From: Sciscionella sediminilitoris
Lineage (GTDB): Bacteria > Actinomycetota > Actinomycetes > Mycobacteriales > Pseudonocardiaceae
Assembly: GCF_000737195.2 (NCBI RefSeq)
Contig: NZ_JALM01000020.1
Span: forward strand, 62,001 to 126,000
Direction of reading: 5' to 3'
Length of the DNA: 64,000 bases
The translations under genes were made by a program, and so were the position numbers. The notes beneath the pieces were generated by a model that did not search any database, had not been told where the DNA came from, and saw nothing but the letters and a program-made list of their open reading frames with translations. Positions 1 through 9,110 of the stretch are shown here, piece by piece. Numbering within the stretch: position 1 is the first letter of the stretch; every line of letters starts with the position of its first letter.

Positions 1-110
1 GGGCGGTCCGCGCGGCTCGCGATCGCGCGTCCCGTCGCGGCCAGGGTGGCGGTCGCACCGACGCTGGAGGCCGGATCCCAGCTGTCGCCCTCGTGCCTGC
101 TGTCGCTCAT
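1..110 (-). CDS. SAM-dependent methyltransferase, TIGR00027 type (5' part only)
   Basis: The first 36 codons of a leftward gene run off the left edge. The ATG (108-110) is preceded by the Shine-Dalgarno-like AGGAGAGG. The N-terminus contains EGDSWDPASSVGATAT, the opening signature of the large actinobacterial family of putative class I methyltransferases related to leucine carboxyl methyltransferases (TIGR00027). Family members are usually about 280-300 residues, so only a tenth of the protein is visible and its substrate cannot be inferred. It is divergent from the SGNH hydrolase at 219, with 108 bp between the two starts. Confidence 0.75.
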   Translation of the reverse strand, partial: MSDSRHEGDSWDPASSVGATATLAATGRAIASRADR

Positions 111-218
111 GTCCTCTCCTGTTCCCGGACCTGCCGTGTCAGTGCCGTGTTCGCGGCGTGTGAGCGGTCCGCCGGAACCTTCGCACGTCCCACTGACACG
201 AATCACGGAGGCGAGACG

Positions 219-1415
219 ATGACCGAGAACTGGGTCCGGACCTGGGCCGCCGCGCCCCACGCAGCCGAGGACGGGATCGGCTCGCTCGAGGGCCACCCGC
301 CGCTGGCCGGGGTGACCCTGCGCCAGGTGGTGCGGATCAGCGGCGGCGGGCGGCTGCTGCGCGTCCGCTTCACCAACGAGTTCGGCGCCGCGCCGGTCAC
401 CATCGGCGCGGCGCGGGTCGGCCGCGCGGCACCGGGTGGTGCGGTGCGTCCCGGCAGCGATCGGGCGCTGACTTTCTCCGGTGCGCCCACCGGTGTCATC
501 CCGGCGAGCGCGCCACTGCTCAGTGATCCGGTCGAGTTCCCGGTCCCCGCGCTTGCCGAACTGTCCATCAGCCTCTATCTCCCGGGGCACGTGGCGGACT
601 GCACCTGCCACGACCCCGCGATGCGGACCGGCTGGCGGATCCCGGGGGACGCGGTCGCCGCGACCACACTGCCCGAGCAGGCGGAGATCCTGCCGGTGCG
701 CGCACTGCTCTCGGCCGTCGAACTGGTTCCGGACACCCCGGCCGAGAGCATCGTGGTGCTCGGCGATTCGCGCGCCGACGGGGCCGGTTCGACCCCGGAA
801 ACCGAGCACGGCTGGCCCGAACTGCTCGCCGAACGGCTCGGGGACACCGGCTATGTGACCAATCAGGGCATCAGCGGCAACCGGATGCTCAATGACGGCA
901 TCGGCCCCGCCGCCCTGGCCCGCTTCGACCGGGATGTACTGGCCACTCCAGGTCTCGGCGCCGTCGTGGTCTCCCACGGCGGCAACGACCTCGGCATCTC
1001 CTTCGCCGACGGGAACGGTCCGCTCGCCGAATTCCTGGAGATGTTCCCCGGGGCACCGGTGACCGCCGCGGACGTCATCGCCGGTTTCCGCGAACTGATC
1101 GGCCGGGCGCGCGCACGCGGGGTACGGGTCTACGGCACCACGATCGCACCGTTCGAGGGCGCGGAGATCTACACCACGGAGGGCGAGAACGCCCGCCGGG
1201 CGGTCAACGAATGGATCCGCACCAGCGGTGCCTTCGATGCCGTGCTGGATTTCGACGCTGTCTGGCGCGATCCGGACCGGCCCGCGCGGATCCGGGCCGA
1301 GTTCGATTCGGGTGACCGGCTGCACGGTAACGACGCGGGCTATCGTGCCCTCGCCGACTCCGTCGACCTGTCGCTTTTCCGGTCCCGCCTGGACACGGCT
1401 CACCCGCTGCGGTGA
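219..1415 (+). CDS. SGNH/GDSL-family hydrolase
   Basis: 398-residue esterase/lipase-like hydrolase of the SGNH superfamily. The ATG at 219 follows CGGAGGCG and is preferred over in-frame starts further upstream, which would add a composition-odd leader. Block I is GDSRADG with the nucleophile Ser184. A GISGNRM segment gives the block II Gly and Asn, GGNDLG is block III, and DRLHGND carries the catalytic Asp366 and His369. The roughly 180 residues before the GDS block form an N-terminal beta-rich part seen in actinobacterial SGNH proteins. There is no clear signal peptide, so it is probably cytoplasmic. The natural ester is unknown. A weak inverted repeat lies about 20 bp after the stop. Confidence 0.85.
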   Translation: MTENWVRTWAAAPHAAEDGIGSLEGHPPLAGVTLRQVVRISGGGRLLRVRFTNEFGAAPVTIGAARVGRAAPGGAVRPGSDRALTFSGAPTGVIPASAPLLSDPVEFPVPALAELSISLYLPGHVADCTCHDPAMRTGWRIPGDAVAATTLPEQAEILPVRALLSAVELVPDTPAESIVVLGDSRADGAGSTPETEHGWPELLAERLGDTGYVTNQGISGNRMLNDGIGPAALARFDRDVLATPGLGAVVVSHGGNDLGISFADGNGPLAEFLEMFPGAPVTAADVIAGFRELIGRARARGVRVYGTTIAPFEGAEIYTTEGENARRAVNEWIRTSGAFDAVLDFDAVWRDPDRPARIRAEFDSGDRLHGNDAGYRALADSVDLSLFRSRLDTAHPLR

Positions 1416-1435
1416 GGACGGTGCCCGGGCAGTAT

Positions 1436-1471
1436 CGGTGATCTTCCTGGACAACCGGTGTGCGATCACCG
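1436..1471. terminator. Weak inverted repeat after SGNH hydrolase gene
   Basis: CGGTGATC (1436-1443) is matched by GATCACCG (1464-1471) with a 20-nt loop. It lies 21 bp after the SGNH stop codon and about 100 bp before the AbrB start, and has no T-tract. It could be a terminator or a regulatory site. Assignment is tentative. Confidence 0.25.
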
Positions 1472-1568
1472 CGCGCTGAGCATACGTAAACCAGAAGTCA
1501 CGTTCCCGTTGCTCAGCACTCCTAGCGTTTCTCCGCGAACCCCAGCGCAGGACACGCGAGGAGCGAAC

Positions 1569-2725
1569 ATGACCGCAGTACCGGCCGCCGGTCCACTCGA
1601 TGTCGTCTGGCGTCGGCTCAGATCATGGCGGACTCCGGCCTATTGGTGCCTCGGTGTCCTCGCCTGCTATGTGCTGGCCGAGTACGCCGAGGAGATCTCG
1701 GTCCCGGCCCCGCAGCTGATGATCGCCCTGGTGCTCGGCGCGGTCCTGGCGGTCTCCGGGCTCGTGCGCCGCGATGTGCCCCGGCAGCTGGCCCGGCCGA
1801 GTCATGCCCTGATCGGCGCGCTGATGGGGAGCTACCTCGACCTCGACACGCTCGGCTCGATCGCCGCGAGTGCCGTGCCGCTGGTTCTGGTGACCGTGGC
1901 GACCGTGGCGCTCTGTTTCGCGGCCGCACTGGTGCTCGCCCGGTTCACCCGGGTCACCCTTCCCGATTCGGCGCTCGGTATGACCCCGGGTGGCTCGGCC
2001 GCCGTGGTCGCCTGTGCCGAGGAGGTCGGCGCCGACTCCCGGCTCGTGGCGCTGGTGCAGTACCTGCGGGTCGGGCTGGTCGCACTGACCGCGCCGCTGA
2101 TCGCCCTCACCGCGTCCTCGGCCACGCAGACCGCACAGGGCGAGGCCGCCCACGAGAGTTCCCGGCGCTCGGCCATCTGGTGGACGGCACCGATCAGCTG
2201 GCCGGGCTCGCCGCGCTGGCCGCGGTGTGCGTTCTCGGTTCCCGGCTGGGCAACCGCCTTTCGCTGCCCGCACCGGTGTTGCTCGGCTCGATGCTCATCG
2301 CCGCGGCGGCGACCGCGAGCCACGCGGTCAGCGGCTTCGCCCCGGCCGGTCCGTTGCGCGATGTGGTCTTCGTCGTGGTCGGCCTGGAAGTCGGACTGCG
2401 CTTCACCTGGCCCGCACTGCGGCACGCGGGGCGCCTGCTGCCGTACCTGTTCGGCGCCATCGTCCTGGTGTGCCTCGCCTGCGCGGGGCTCGCGTTCGCA
2501 CTCACCGCGTTCACCGGGATGCCGTTCCTGCGGGCCTATCTCGCCACCACGCCCGGCGGGATCAACGCGGTGCTGGCGACGGCGGATTCCACCCACACCG
2601 GCACGGCCCTGATCTCGACCGTGCAGAGCCTGCGCCTGTTCCTGGTCTGCCTGCTGGTGCCGATGCTGATCCGCAGACTGCGCGGCCGTGCCGCCGGTGC
2701 ACCACTCGCCGCGAAGGCCCGGTGA
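1569..2725 (+). pseudogene. AbrB-family membrane protein, split by a frameshift
   Basis: Polytopic membrane protein of the AbrB-duplication family (often annotated AbrB or ammonia monooxygenase-like), which has two similar halves of hydrophobic helices. The ATG at 1569 follows GAGGAGCG. The first half reads well in one frame through GMTPGGSAAVVACAEEVGAD and YLRVGLVALTAPL up to about 2150. From about 2200 the second half (LAGLAALAAVCVLGSRLGN, then TTPGGINAVLATADSTHTG to the stop at 2725) is in the frame one base earlier. The twin TPGG motifs and continuous membrane character on both sides indicate one ancestral gene of about 385 codons with a one-base loss (or two-base gain) between about 2150 and 2205. 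It may be a real inactivation or a sequencing error. Confidence 0.8.
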
Positions 2726-2730
2726 ACGCC

Positions 2731-3252
2731 ATGACCGCCGAACCCACCTTCACCATCAACCGGACCTCCGCGGCTTTCACCGGGAACCCCGCATGGAACC
2801 GCCGGTTCGCAGAGGCCTCCGCCGCGGACCGGCAGGAGATGATCGATCAGCTCCGGGAGTGCGCGCACCGCCGGCTCGAAGACGTGCTCCACCTGCTCAT
2901 GCTCTCCGGAGACGCCGAGCTCGTGACCTCCCGGTCTCAGGCACAGCGGCGCAGGGCACTGATCTCGGCCATGATCGCCCTGCGCAGGTCGGCGGCCGGG
3001 GACTTGCGGGCGTGCTCGGCGCTGGCGAGGACGAACTCCACGGATCCCAGATCGGGCAGCCGCTCGTCCGGGGGCAGCTCCACGAGGTCGTCGGGGAGCA
3101 GGCTGCGCGCGTGCGCGGTGATCCCCAGCCCGGCCCGCACCGCGGCGAACACGCCGTGCAGTCCCTCGCTGGTGCAGCTGATCCGGTACGGAATCCCGTG
3201 CGAGCGCAGGGTCTCCAGCGCACGCTCCCGGTTGACGCTCGGGCTCGGATAG
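2731..3252 (+). CDS. Small hypothetical protein overlapping lysR antisense (3' end doubtful)
   Basis: A reading frame starts at GTG 2722 (overlapping the AbrB stop) or ATG 2731. The first 70 or so residues look protein-like: charged and amphipathic, with RRFAEASAADRQEMIDQLRE and HRRLEDVLHLLMLSGDAELV. After 2936 the frame runs antisense through the lysR gene and becomes Ser/Arg-rich shadow sequence up to 3252. The true protein may end near 2940 through a lost stop or frameshift, or the frame may be a chance product. I do not recognise a family. Translational coupling to the AbrB gene is suggested by the GTGA overlap. Confidence 0.35.
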   Translation: MTAEPTFTINRTSAAFTGNPAWNRRFAEASAADRQEMIDQLRECAHRRLEDVLHLLMLSGDAELVTSRSQAQRRRALISAMIALRRSAAGDLRACSALARTNSTDPRSGSRSSGGSSTRSSGSRLRACAVIPSPARTAANTPCSPSLVQLIRYGIPCERRVSSARSRLTLGLG

Positions 3253-3797
3253 AGCACGAGCGGAACCGGTGCGCAGGCGGGCAGCTGGCTCGTCCGGTGC
3301 CCGGCCCACACCAGCGAGTCCTGCCAGACCCGCTGCTGATAGCGGTCCGGCCCGCCGCGCTTGCCGAATACGAGATCCAGCTCCCCCTCGGCGAGCCACT
3401 GCAGCAGGTGCTCGCTGAGCCCGACGGTCAGCTCGAGCTCCACCGAAGGGTGCCGCCGCCGGAAGTCGTCGACCACCTCGGGCAGCCGGGTCACCACGAA
3501 GTCCTCGGAGGCGCCGAACCGGACTCGCCCCTGCGGACGCGGCCGGTCGAAGTGGTCGACCGCGGCCTGGTTGGCCTCCAGGATCGCGCTCGCGTGCCCG
3601 AGCAGCGCTTCGCCGTCCGGGGTCAGCGCGGTTCGATGGGTGTCCCGCACGAACAACTGCCTGCCGAGCATCGATTCGAGCCTGCGCACATGCTGACTGA
3701 CCGTGGACTGCCGCAGACCGAGCCGGGCCGCGCTCTCGGTGAAGCTCAGCATCCGCGCCACCGTGACAAAACTGCGCAGGCACACCGGATCGAACAT
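2937..3797 (-). CDS. LysR-family transcriptional regulator
   Basis: 286-residue LysR-type regulator. The N-terminal winged HTH is within residues 3-62: RSFVTVARMLSFTESAARLG then RQSTVSQHVRRLESMLGRQL. It is followed by the two-lobed periplasmic-binding-protein-like effector domain (RVRFGASEDFVVTRLPEVV onward). GGAGG sits 6 bases before the second of two adjacent ATGs, so 3797 is preferred to 3800. The gene is divergent from the GntR gene at 3962 (164-bp spacer) and convergent with the AbrB/small-ORF pair. LysR proteins commonly control a divergent neighbour, so the GntR gene or an unlinked promoter is a plausible target; the sequence does not decide. Confidence 0.9.
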   Translation of the reverse strand: MFDPVCLRSFVTVARMLSFTESAARLGLRQSTVSQHVRRLESMLGRQLFVRDTHRTALTPDGEALLGHASAILEANQAAVDHFDRPRPQGRVRFGASEDFVVTRLPEVVDDFRRRHPSVELELTVGLSEHLLQWLAEGELDLVFGKRGGPDRYQQRVWQDSLVWAGHRTSQLPACAPVPLVLYPSPSVNRERALETLRSHGIPYRISCTSEGLHGVFAAVRAGLGITAHARSLLPDDLVELPPDERLPDLGSVEFVLASAEHARKSPAADLRRAIMAEISALRRCA

Positions 3798-3961
3798 CAT
3801 CGTCCTCCCGTGATCGACTGATCGCCTTGGGTGCACGGCCGACCCCGCTGGGGGATGTTCGCCGCTTCTTCGGCCGACCTTGTGTACCCGGCGCCGCGGT
3901 ATTTTGCATACTGAAGACTGCAGACGGAGAACCTGGCGAACCGAGAACTGGTAGGTGCGAC

Positions 3962-4687
3962 GTGACGAACCCGGGTGCAGCTGAATCGCGGGCCTTCTCG
4001 GCGGGCAAGCGATCCCGTGCCCGCAAGGCGAACGGCAACCGGGTGGCCCGTCCGGCCCCGCTGCGTGAGGTCGTGCACGACGCGATCCTCGAGATGATCA
4101 TCGACCGGACCCTGCGGCCCGGTCAGCATCTCGCCGAGGGTGAGCTCGCGGCCGAGCTCGGGGTCAGCAGGCAGCCGGTGCGCGAGGCGTTGCAGCGCCT
4201 GCAGACCGAGGGCTGGATCGACCTGGAACCGGCCCAGGGCGCGTTCGTGCACACCCCCACCGAGCAGGAGACGGTGCAGCTGCTCAGCGTGCGCGTGCTG
4301 CTGGAGACGCACGCCGCCGAGCTCGCCGCAGCGCCGCCTTCGGAGGCCGATACCGCACGGCTGTGGGAACTGCAGCGCGCCGGTGAGGCCGCGGTCGCCG
4401 CGGACGACCGCGGGGCCATGGTCAAGGCGAACGCGGAACTGCACGCCTTCATCACCGAACTGTCCGGGAACGCCGTCCTGCAGGAGCTCATCGGCATCGT
4501 CAACCGGCGGGTGCAGTGGCTCTACACCTCCGTGGCCCGGCAGCGCAGCAAGGACGCCTGGGCCGAGCACGCCGAGCTGATCGAGGCGATCACCGGCGGG
4601 AAGCCCGACCGCGCGCGGGAACTGATGCACGCGCACATCACCCGCACCGCCGAGGCGATCCGCACCGGACCGGACACGGCGCACTGA
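3962..4687 (+). CDS. GntR-family (FCD subfamily) transcriptional regulator
   Basis: 241-residue repressor-type protein. The N-terminal GntR winged helix covers about residues 28-95 (REVVHDAILEMIIDRTLRPG, ELGVSRQPVREALQRLQTEG) and is followed by an all-helical FCD ligand domain with the metal/ligand His residues typical of FadR-like proteins (ELHAFI, HAELIEAI, MHAHI). The start is taken as GTG 3962; in-frame codons further upstream lack coding character. It is convergent with the OFA transporter (24-bp gap), which ends the lyase/CoA-transferase operon. It is the likely regulator of that operon through the palindrome at 9111. A CATACTG half-site resembling that operator lies at 3908-3914, 50 bp before the start, compatible with autoregulation. 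Confidence 0.88.
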   Translation: MTNPGAAESRAFSAGKRSRARKANGNRVARPAPLREVVHDAILEMIIDRTLRPGQHLAEGELAAELGVSRQPVREALQRLQTEGWIDLEPAQGAFVHTPTEQETVQLLSVRVLLETHAAELAAAPPSEADTARLWELQRAGEAAVAADDRGAMVKANAELHAFITELSGNAVLQELIGIVNRRVQWLYTSVARQRSKDAWAEHAELIEAITGGKPDRARELMHAHITRTAEAIRTGPDTAH

Positions 4688-4710
4688 ATCCCGGCCGGGG
4701 GCGGCCATGC

Positions 4711-6087
4711 TCACCCTCCGGCGTGCTGCAGTTCCGTGTCCCGGCGCTGGCTCCGGCGCCGGGAACCGGTTCCCGGCTGGCGCAGGAACAGCGTGATCAC
4801 CGCGGCGAGCAGCGCGATGCAGCCGGCGAGCACATAGGCTCCGGTGAAGCCCCAGGTGCTGATCACTCCCGCGGCGAGCCCGCCGGCGCCGACCCCGCCG
4901 ACGAGTTTCGCGGTGTACACCAGACCGTAGTTGGTGGCGTTGTAGTTCTCCCCGAAGTAGTCCGGGACCAGCATCGCATAGAGCGGATAAAAGGCGCCGC
5001 TGCCGAATCCGCTGACGAAGGCGGCGATCATGAACAGGGTGAGGCTGTGCATGCTGCCCGCGATCAGCACACCGAACTGCGCGATCCCGGTGATCACCAG
5101 GACCATGGTCAGGGTGCGGCGGCGGCCGAGATAGTCCGATACCCAGCCGACGAAGAACCGACCTACCCCGTTGACGATGGCCAGCACCCCCGCCGAGGAG
5201 GCCGCGATGAACGGCCCGAATCCGCTCGCCTTCGCGAAATCGCTCTGGTTGCCGATACCGAACAGCGAGACACCGCCGATGATCACCATCGACACCCACA
5301 TCAGCGGCAGCATGCCGGTGCGGATCGCCTCCATGGGCGTGTACTGGCGCGCCGCGGGCGGGTTGCGGTGCCCGGAGCGCTTGCGCGAACCCGCCCAGGC
5401 GATCGGATCCACGTTCTTCGGCCACCAGTTCTTCGGCGGGTCCACGAACAGCAGTCCACAGCACAGCACGACGACAAGCATGTAGGCGCCCACGATGTTG
5501 AGCACCGTCGAGTAGTTGTCCGGATGGAAGGCGAACGCGAAAATGTAGATCAGTGGAACCGAACCGTAGGCGAATCCGCCGTTCACGAATCCGGTGCGCG
5601 CACCGCGCTTTTCCGGGAACCATTTTCCGACCATGTTGATACAGGTCGCATACACCATTCCGGAACCGATTCCGCCGAGTACCGAATAGGTGAGGAATCC
5701 GATCGCGAGGCTGCCGCTGTTCGCGATACCGAAGAATCCGAGCCCACTGAACACCGCACCGATCACCATGGCGAACCGTGCGGAGAGAATGTTCTTCTCC
5801 CGCAATCTGCCGACCGGGAACGCGACCGCGGCCTGAAAAACGCTCCACAGGCTGAACATCCAGTCCTGTTCGGCAGGCGACCAGCCGTAGTTCTTGGCGA
5901 AGAACCCGGATGCGGTCACCGAACCCCATGCGTATTCGAATACGCTCACCGCAACCATGGCTATCCACGGCAACCACACCATCCAGGTGCGCGAACGACC
6001 CATGATGTCGAATGGCGTCTCGCCGACCCGGTAAACACGTCCGTTCTGGTCGGTTATTTCACGGTACGCAGGTGAACTGCCCAGCAT
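4711..6087 (-). CDS. OFA-type MFS transporter (oxalate/formate antiporter family)
   Basis: 458-residue major facilitator with about 12 hydrophobic segments, resembling the oxalate:formate antiporter (OFA) family: a WMFSLWSVFQAAVAFPVG stretch in TM2 and GGIGSGMVYATCINMVGKWF around TM4. A cytoplasmic N-terminal tail of about 35 residues precedes TM1. The ATG at 6087 is chosen because AAAGAGGG lies just upstream; the longer frame begins with TTG inside that ribosome binding site. It is the last gene of a leftward operon after the lyase (9083) and formyl-CoA transferase (7370). It probably imports the organic acid that the operon consumes, possibly in exchange for formate, but substrate identity is inferred only from context. 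Confidence 0.85.
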   Translation of the reverse strand: MLGSSPAYREITDQNGRVYRVGETPFDIMGRSRTWMVWLPWIAMVAVSVFEYAWGSVTASGFFAKNYGWSPAEQDWMFSLWSVFQAAVAFPVGRLREKNILSARFAMVIGAVFSGLGFFGIANSGSLAIGFLTYSVLGGIGSGMVYATCINMVGKWFPEKRGARTGFVNGGFAYGSVPLIYIFAFAFHPDNYSTVLNIVGAYMLVVVLCCGLLFVDPPKNWWPKNVDPIAWAGSRKRSGHRNPPAARQYTPMEAIRTGMLPLMWVSMVIIGGVSLFGIGNQSDFAKASGFGPFIAASSAGVLAIVNGVGRFFVGWVSDYLGRRRTLTMVLVITGIAQFGVLIAGSMHSLTLFMIAAFVSGFGSGAFYPLYAMLVPDYFGENYNATNYGLVYTAKLVGGVGAGGLAAGVISTWGFTGAYVLAGCIALLAAVITLFLRQPGTGSRRRSQRRDTELQHAGG

Positions 6088-6140
6088 GATACCCTCTTTC
6101 AATTAGGTAGATGGGGTGGTCAGTTCGGGACGGGAACTGT

Positions 6141-7370
6141 TCAGATGGCGCCGTTGAGGCGCAGTTTTTCGATCTTCTCCTCGTCGAAACCGAATTCGGC
6201 GAGCACGGAGTCGGTGTGTTCTCCGAGAAGGGGCGAGCGTTCAACGCTCACCGGGGAATCCGAGAGGTGCAGGGGGCAGCCGACGGTGCGGAAGCTTCCC
6301 CGCTCCGGATGGTCGATCTCCACCACGGAGCCGAGTTCGGCCAGTGTCTGATCCTCGATGAGCTCCTTGGTGGACAGGATCGGGCCACAGGGCACATCGT
6401 GCGCGTTCAGCGCTTCCATGACCTCCCATTTGGTGTGCCGCAGCGTCCATTCCTCGATGAGCGCGAACATCCTGTCCAACTTCGGCAACCGTGCCGCAGG
6501 GGTGCTCCAGTCCGGGTCATCGGCGAGTTCCGGGCGCCCGATCAGTTCGGTGATCGGGGCCCAGCCCGCCGGTTGCACGATCACGTAGATGTAGTCGTTC
6601 GGCCCGCCCGGTGCGCACCGCAGCGCCCAGCCCGGCTGCCCGCCACCCGAGGCGTTCCCGGAACGGGGCACCGCGTCCCCGAACTCCTCGTTGGGGTACT
6701 CGTTCAGCGGCCCGTGCGCGAGCCGTTGCTGATCGCGGAGCTTGACCCGGCACAGGTTCAGCACCGCGTCCTGCATCGCGACCTGCACCCGTTGCCCGAG
6801 TCCGGTATTCGTCCGCTGATAGAGCGCGGCGAGAATCGCGGCCACCAGGTGGATCCCGGTTCCCGAATCCCCGATCTGCGCCCCGGTCGCGGTCGGCGGA
6901 CCGTCCTCGAACCCGGTGGTGCTCATGGCGCCGCCCATCGCCTGGGCGATCACCTCATAGGCTTTGAAGTCCGCGTACCGGCCGGTGCCGAATCCCTTGA
7001 TGGACGCGTAGATCAGCCGCGGATTGAGTTCGTGCAGCCGGTCCCAGCCGAAACCGAACCGGTCGACGACCCCGGGGCCGAAATTCTCCACGAGCACATC
7101 GCATCCCGCGACGAGCTCGGCGAACACCTCCTTGCCCTCCGCGCTTTTCATGTTCACCGTCACGCTGCGCTTGTTCGAGTTCAGCATGGTGAAATACAGG
7201 CTGTCGGCATCGGGCACATCCCGGAGCTGGCCGCGGGTGATGTCACCGCGGCCGGGCATCTCCAGCTTGATCACCTCCGCGCCGAGCCAGGCCAGCAACT
7301 GGGTCGAGGACGGCCCGGACTGCACATGGGTCATGTCGAGGACACGCACCCCGGACAAGGCCTTTCCCAT
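6141..7370 (-). CDS. frc: Formyl-CoA:oxalate-type CoA-transferase (class III)
   Basis: 409-residue class III (CaiB/BaiF) CoA-transferase closely resembling formyl-CoA transferases. Visible family features are the N-terminal [20 protein letters not shown], the catalytic aspartate in [10 protein letters not shown], the [19 protein letters not shown] segment and the flexible glycine loop [11 protein letters not shown]. It would move CoA from formyl-CoA to an incoming acid and release formate. ATG 7370 is preferred over an in-frame GTG 9 bp upstream, because that GTG lies inside the ribosome binding site GGAGG. It sits between the TPP lyase (stop 7389, 18-bp gap) and the OFA transporter. The lyase should generate formyl-CoA, so the two can form a CoA-recycling loop. 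Whether the acceptor is oxalate or a 2-hydroxy acid is unresolved. Confidence 0.88.
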   Translation of the reverse strand: MGKALSGVRVLDMTHVQSGPSSTQLLAWLGAEVIKLEMPGRGDITRGQLRDVPDADSLYFTMLNSNKRSVTVNMKSAEGKEVFAELVAGCDVLVENFGPGVVDRFGFGWDRLHELNPRLIYASIKGFGTGRYADFKAYEVIAQAMGGAMSTTGFEDGPPTATGAQIGDSGTGIHLVAAILAALYQRTNTGLGQRVQVAMQDAVLNLCRVKLRDQQRLAHGPLNEYPNEEFGDAVPRSGNASGGGQPGWALRCAPGGPNDYIYVIVQPAGWAPITELIGRPELADDPDWSTPAARLPKLDRMFALIEEWTLRHTKWEVMEALNAHDVPCGPILSTKELIEDQTLAELGSVVEIDHPERGSFRTVGCPLHLSDSPVSVERSPLLGEHTDSVLAEFGFDEEKIEKLRLNGAI

Positions 7371-7388
7371 GGTGGACACCTCCGAACG

Positions 7389-9083
7389 TCACTTGTACAT
7401 CGTCTGGTTCATGGTTCCCGGCGCATAGGCGTCCGGATCGAGCCACACATTGATCAGCGCGGGCTTCCCGGAGGCGCGCGCCCGGTCGAGCGCGGGGCGG
7501 ATCTGCTCCGGATCGGTCACTTCCTCGCCGTGACCGCCGAGCATCCTGGCGAATTCGTCGTACCGGACATCGCCGAGCGTGTTCCCGATCCGCGCGCGTT
7601 CCGGGCCGTACTTGCGTTCCTGCCCGTACCGGATCTGGTTCATCGAGGAATTGTTCCCGACGATGCCGATGAACGGAAGTTCGTAGCGCACAAGGGTCTC
7701 GAAATCCCAGCCGGTCAGGCTGAACGCGCCATCGCCGAACAGGGCGACCACTTCCTTCTCGGGGAAGGTGTGTTTCGCGGCGAGCACGAAGGGAATTCCC
7801 ACACCGAGGGTGCCGAGCGGGCCCGGATCCATCCAGTGCCCCGGCGATTTCGGCTGCACCACCTGCCCGGAGAAGGTCACGATGTCTCCCCCGTCGCCGA
7901 TGTAGATCGAGTCCTCGGTCAGGAACTCGTTGATCTCGTGCACCAGCCGGTAGGGGTGGATCGGGGATTCCGCGGAACGCAGCTGCGGAAGCCGTTTCTG
8001 CTTCGCGGTCTCCTCGGCCTCGCGCAGCTCGTCCAGCCAGGTTTTCCGCTCTCGCGCGCCGTTTTCCTTGCTGTGCACGTGTTCCAGCACGCTATCGAGC
8101 ACCAGCGCGGCATCGCCGACGATCCCCAGGTCCACATCCCGGTTCTTGCCGACGGTGCGGTAGTCCAGGTCGATCTGCACCACGGTCGCGTTCGGCGGTA
8201 TGCGGCGCCCGTAGCCCATCCGGAAATCGAACGGGGTGCCGATGATGACGATGACATCCGCGTTGTTGAACGCGTGCCGCCTGGACAACTGGAAATGGTG
8301 CGGGTCCCCCGGTGGCAGGGTGCCGCGCCCGGCGCCGTTCATGTACGCGGGAATGTTCAGTTCCCGCACCAGCCTGCGGGCGGATTCGGTGGCGCGGGTC
8401 GTCCACACCTGACTGCCGAACAGGATCGCCGGCCGCTGTGCTCCGGCGAGCAGGGCGGCGAGTTGTTCCACCGCGGCGGGATCACCCGCGCTCCGGGTCG
8501 AGGCGCGGTATTTGCCCGCTTCCGGGAGCCGCGCCTGCTCGACGGGGACCTTCGCGTCCAGCACATCCCGGGGAATCTCCAGATAGGCGGGCCCCGGCGC
8601 ACCGTTGTAGGCCTCCCGGAACGCCATCGAGACCAGATCGGCTATCCGCTCGGTCGCGGGCACCGTCGAGGCGAACTTCGTGATCGGAGTGAGCATGTCC
8701 ACGTGCGGCAGGTCCTGCAGCGAACCCATTTTGTGCTGTGTCTGCGCCCCTTGCCCGCCGATCAGCAGCAGCGGGCTCTCCGCGCGCAGGGCGTTCGCCA
8801 CCCCGGTCACCGCGTCGGTGGTGCCCGGGCCCGCGGTCACCACGGCGCAGCCCGGTTTCCCGGTCAGCCGCGCATAGGCGTCCGCCGCGTGCGCGGCGAC
8901 CTGTTCGTGGCGCACGTCGATGACCTCGATGCCGTTGTCCACGCAGCCGTCGTAGATATCGATGATGTGTCCGCCGCAGAGGGTGAAGATCGTGTCCACA
9001 CCTTCGGCCTTCAAGGCCCGCGCGACGAGATGTCCGCCGGAAATCGACTGCTCAGTGCCGTTTCTCGGCTCGGTTTCTGCCAT
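7389..9083 (-). CDS. TPP-dependent 2-hydroxyacyl-CoA lyase / oxalyl-CoA decarboxylase family enzyme
   Basis: 564-residue thiamine-diphosphate enzyme of the acetolactate synthase superfamily. The PYR domain carries the activating glutamate Glu60 in VRHEQVAAHAA. The central domain follows, then the PP domain with the TPP motif opening GDGAFSLTGWDFE and closing GNN 27 residues later. The lyase-like segment SSMNQIRYGQERKYG and the C-terminal tail PGTMNQTMYK recall actinobacterial 2-hydroxyacyl-CoA lyases (for example 2-hydroxyisobutyryl-CoA lyase) more than canonical oxalyl-CoA decarboxylase: the decarboxylase hallmark GTWGVMGIGMG is replaced by GPLGTLGVGIP. The reaction would release formyl-CoA plus an aldehyde or ketone (or CO2 from oxalyl-CoA). 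RBS GAGGAG precedes the ATG. It is the first gene of the operon, behind the palindrome at 9111-9128. Confidence 0.8.
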   Translation of the reverse strand: MAETEPRNGTEQSISGGHLVARALKAEGVDTIFTLCGGHIIDIYDGCVDNGIEVIDVRHEQVAAHAADAYARLTGKPGCAVVTAGPGTTDAVTGVANALRAESPLLLIGGQGAQTQHKMGSLQDLPHVDMLTPITKFASTVPATERIADLVSMAFREAYNGAPGPAYLEIPRDVLDAKVPVEQARLPEAGKYRASTRSAGDPAAVEQLAALLAGAQRPAILFGSQVWTTRATESARRLVRELNIPAYMNGAGRGTLPPGDPHHFQLSRRHAFNNADVIVIIGTPFDFRMGYGRRIPPNATVVQIDLDYRTVGKNRDVDLGIVGDAALVLDSVLEHVHSKENGARERKTWLDELREAEETAKQKRLPQLRSAESPIHPYRLVHEINEFLTEDSIYIGDGGDIVTFSGQVVQPKSPGHWMDPGPLGTLGVGIPFVLAAKHTFPEKEVVALFGDGAFSLTGWDFETLVRYELPFIGIVGNNSSMNQIRYGQERKYGPERARIGNTLGDVRYDEFARMLGGHGEEVTDPEQIRPALDRARASGKPALINVWLDPDAYAPGTMNQTMYK

Positions 9084-9110
9084 GCGATCAGCTCCTCAAC
9101 CGGGTTGCGC

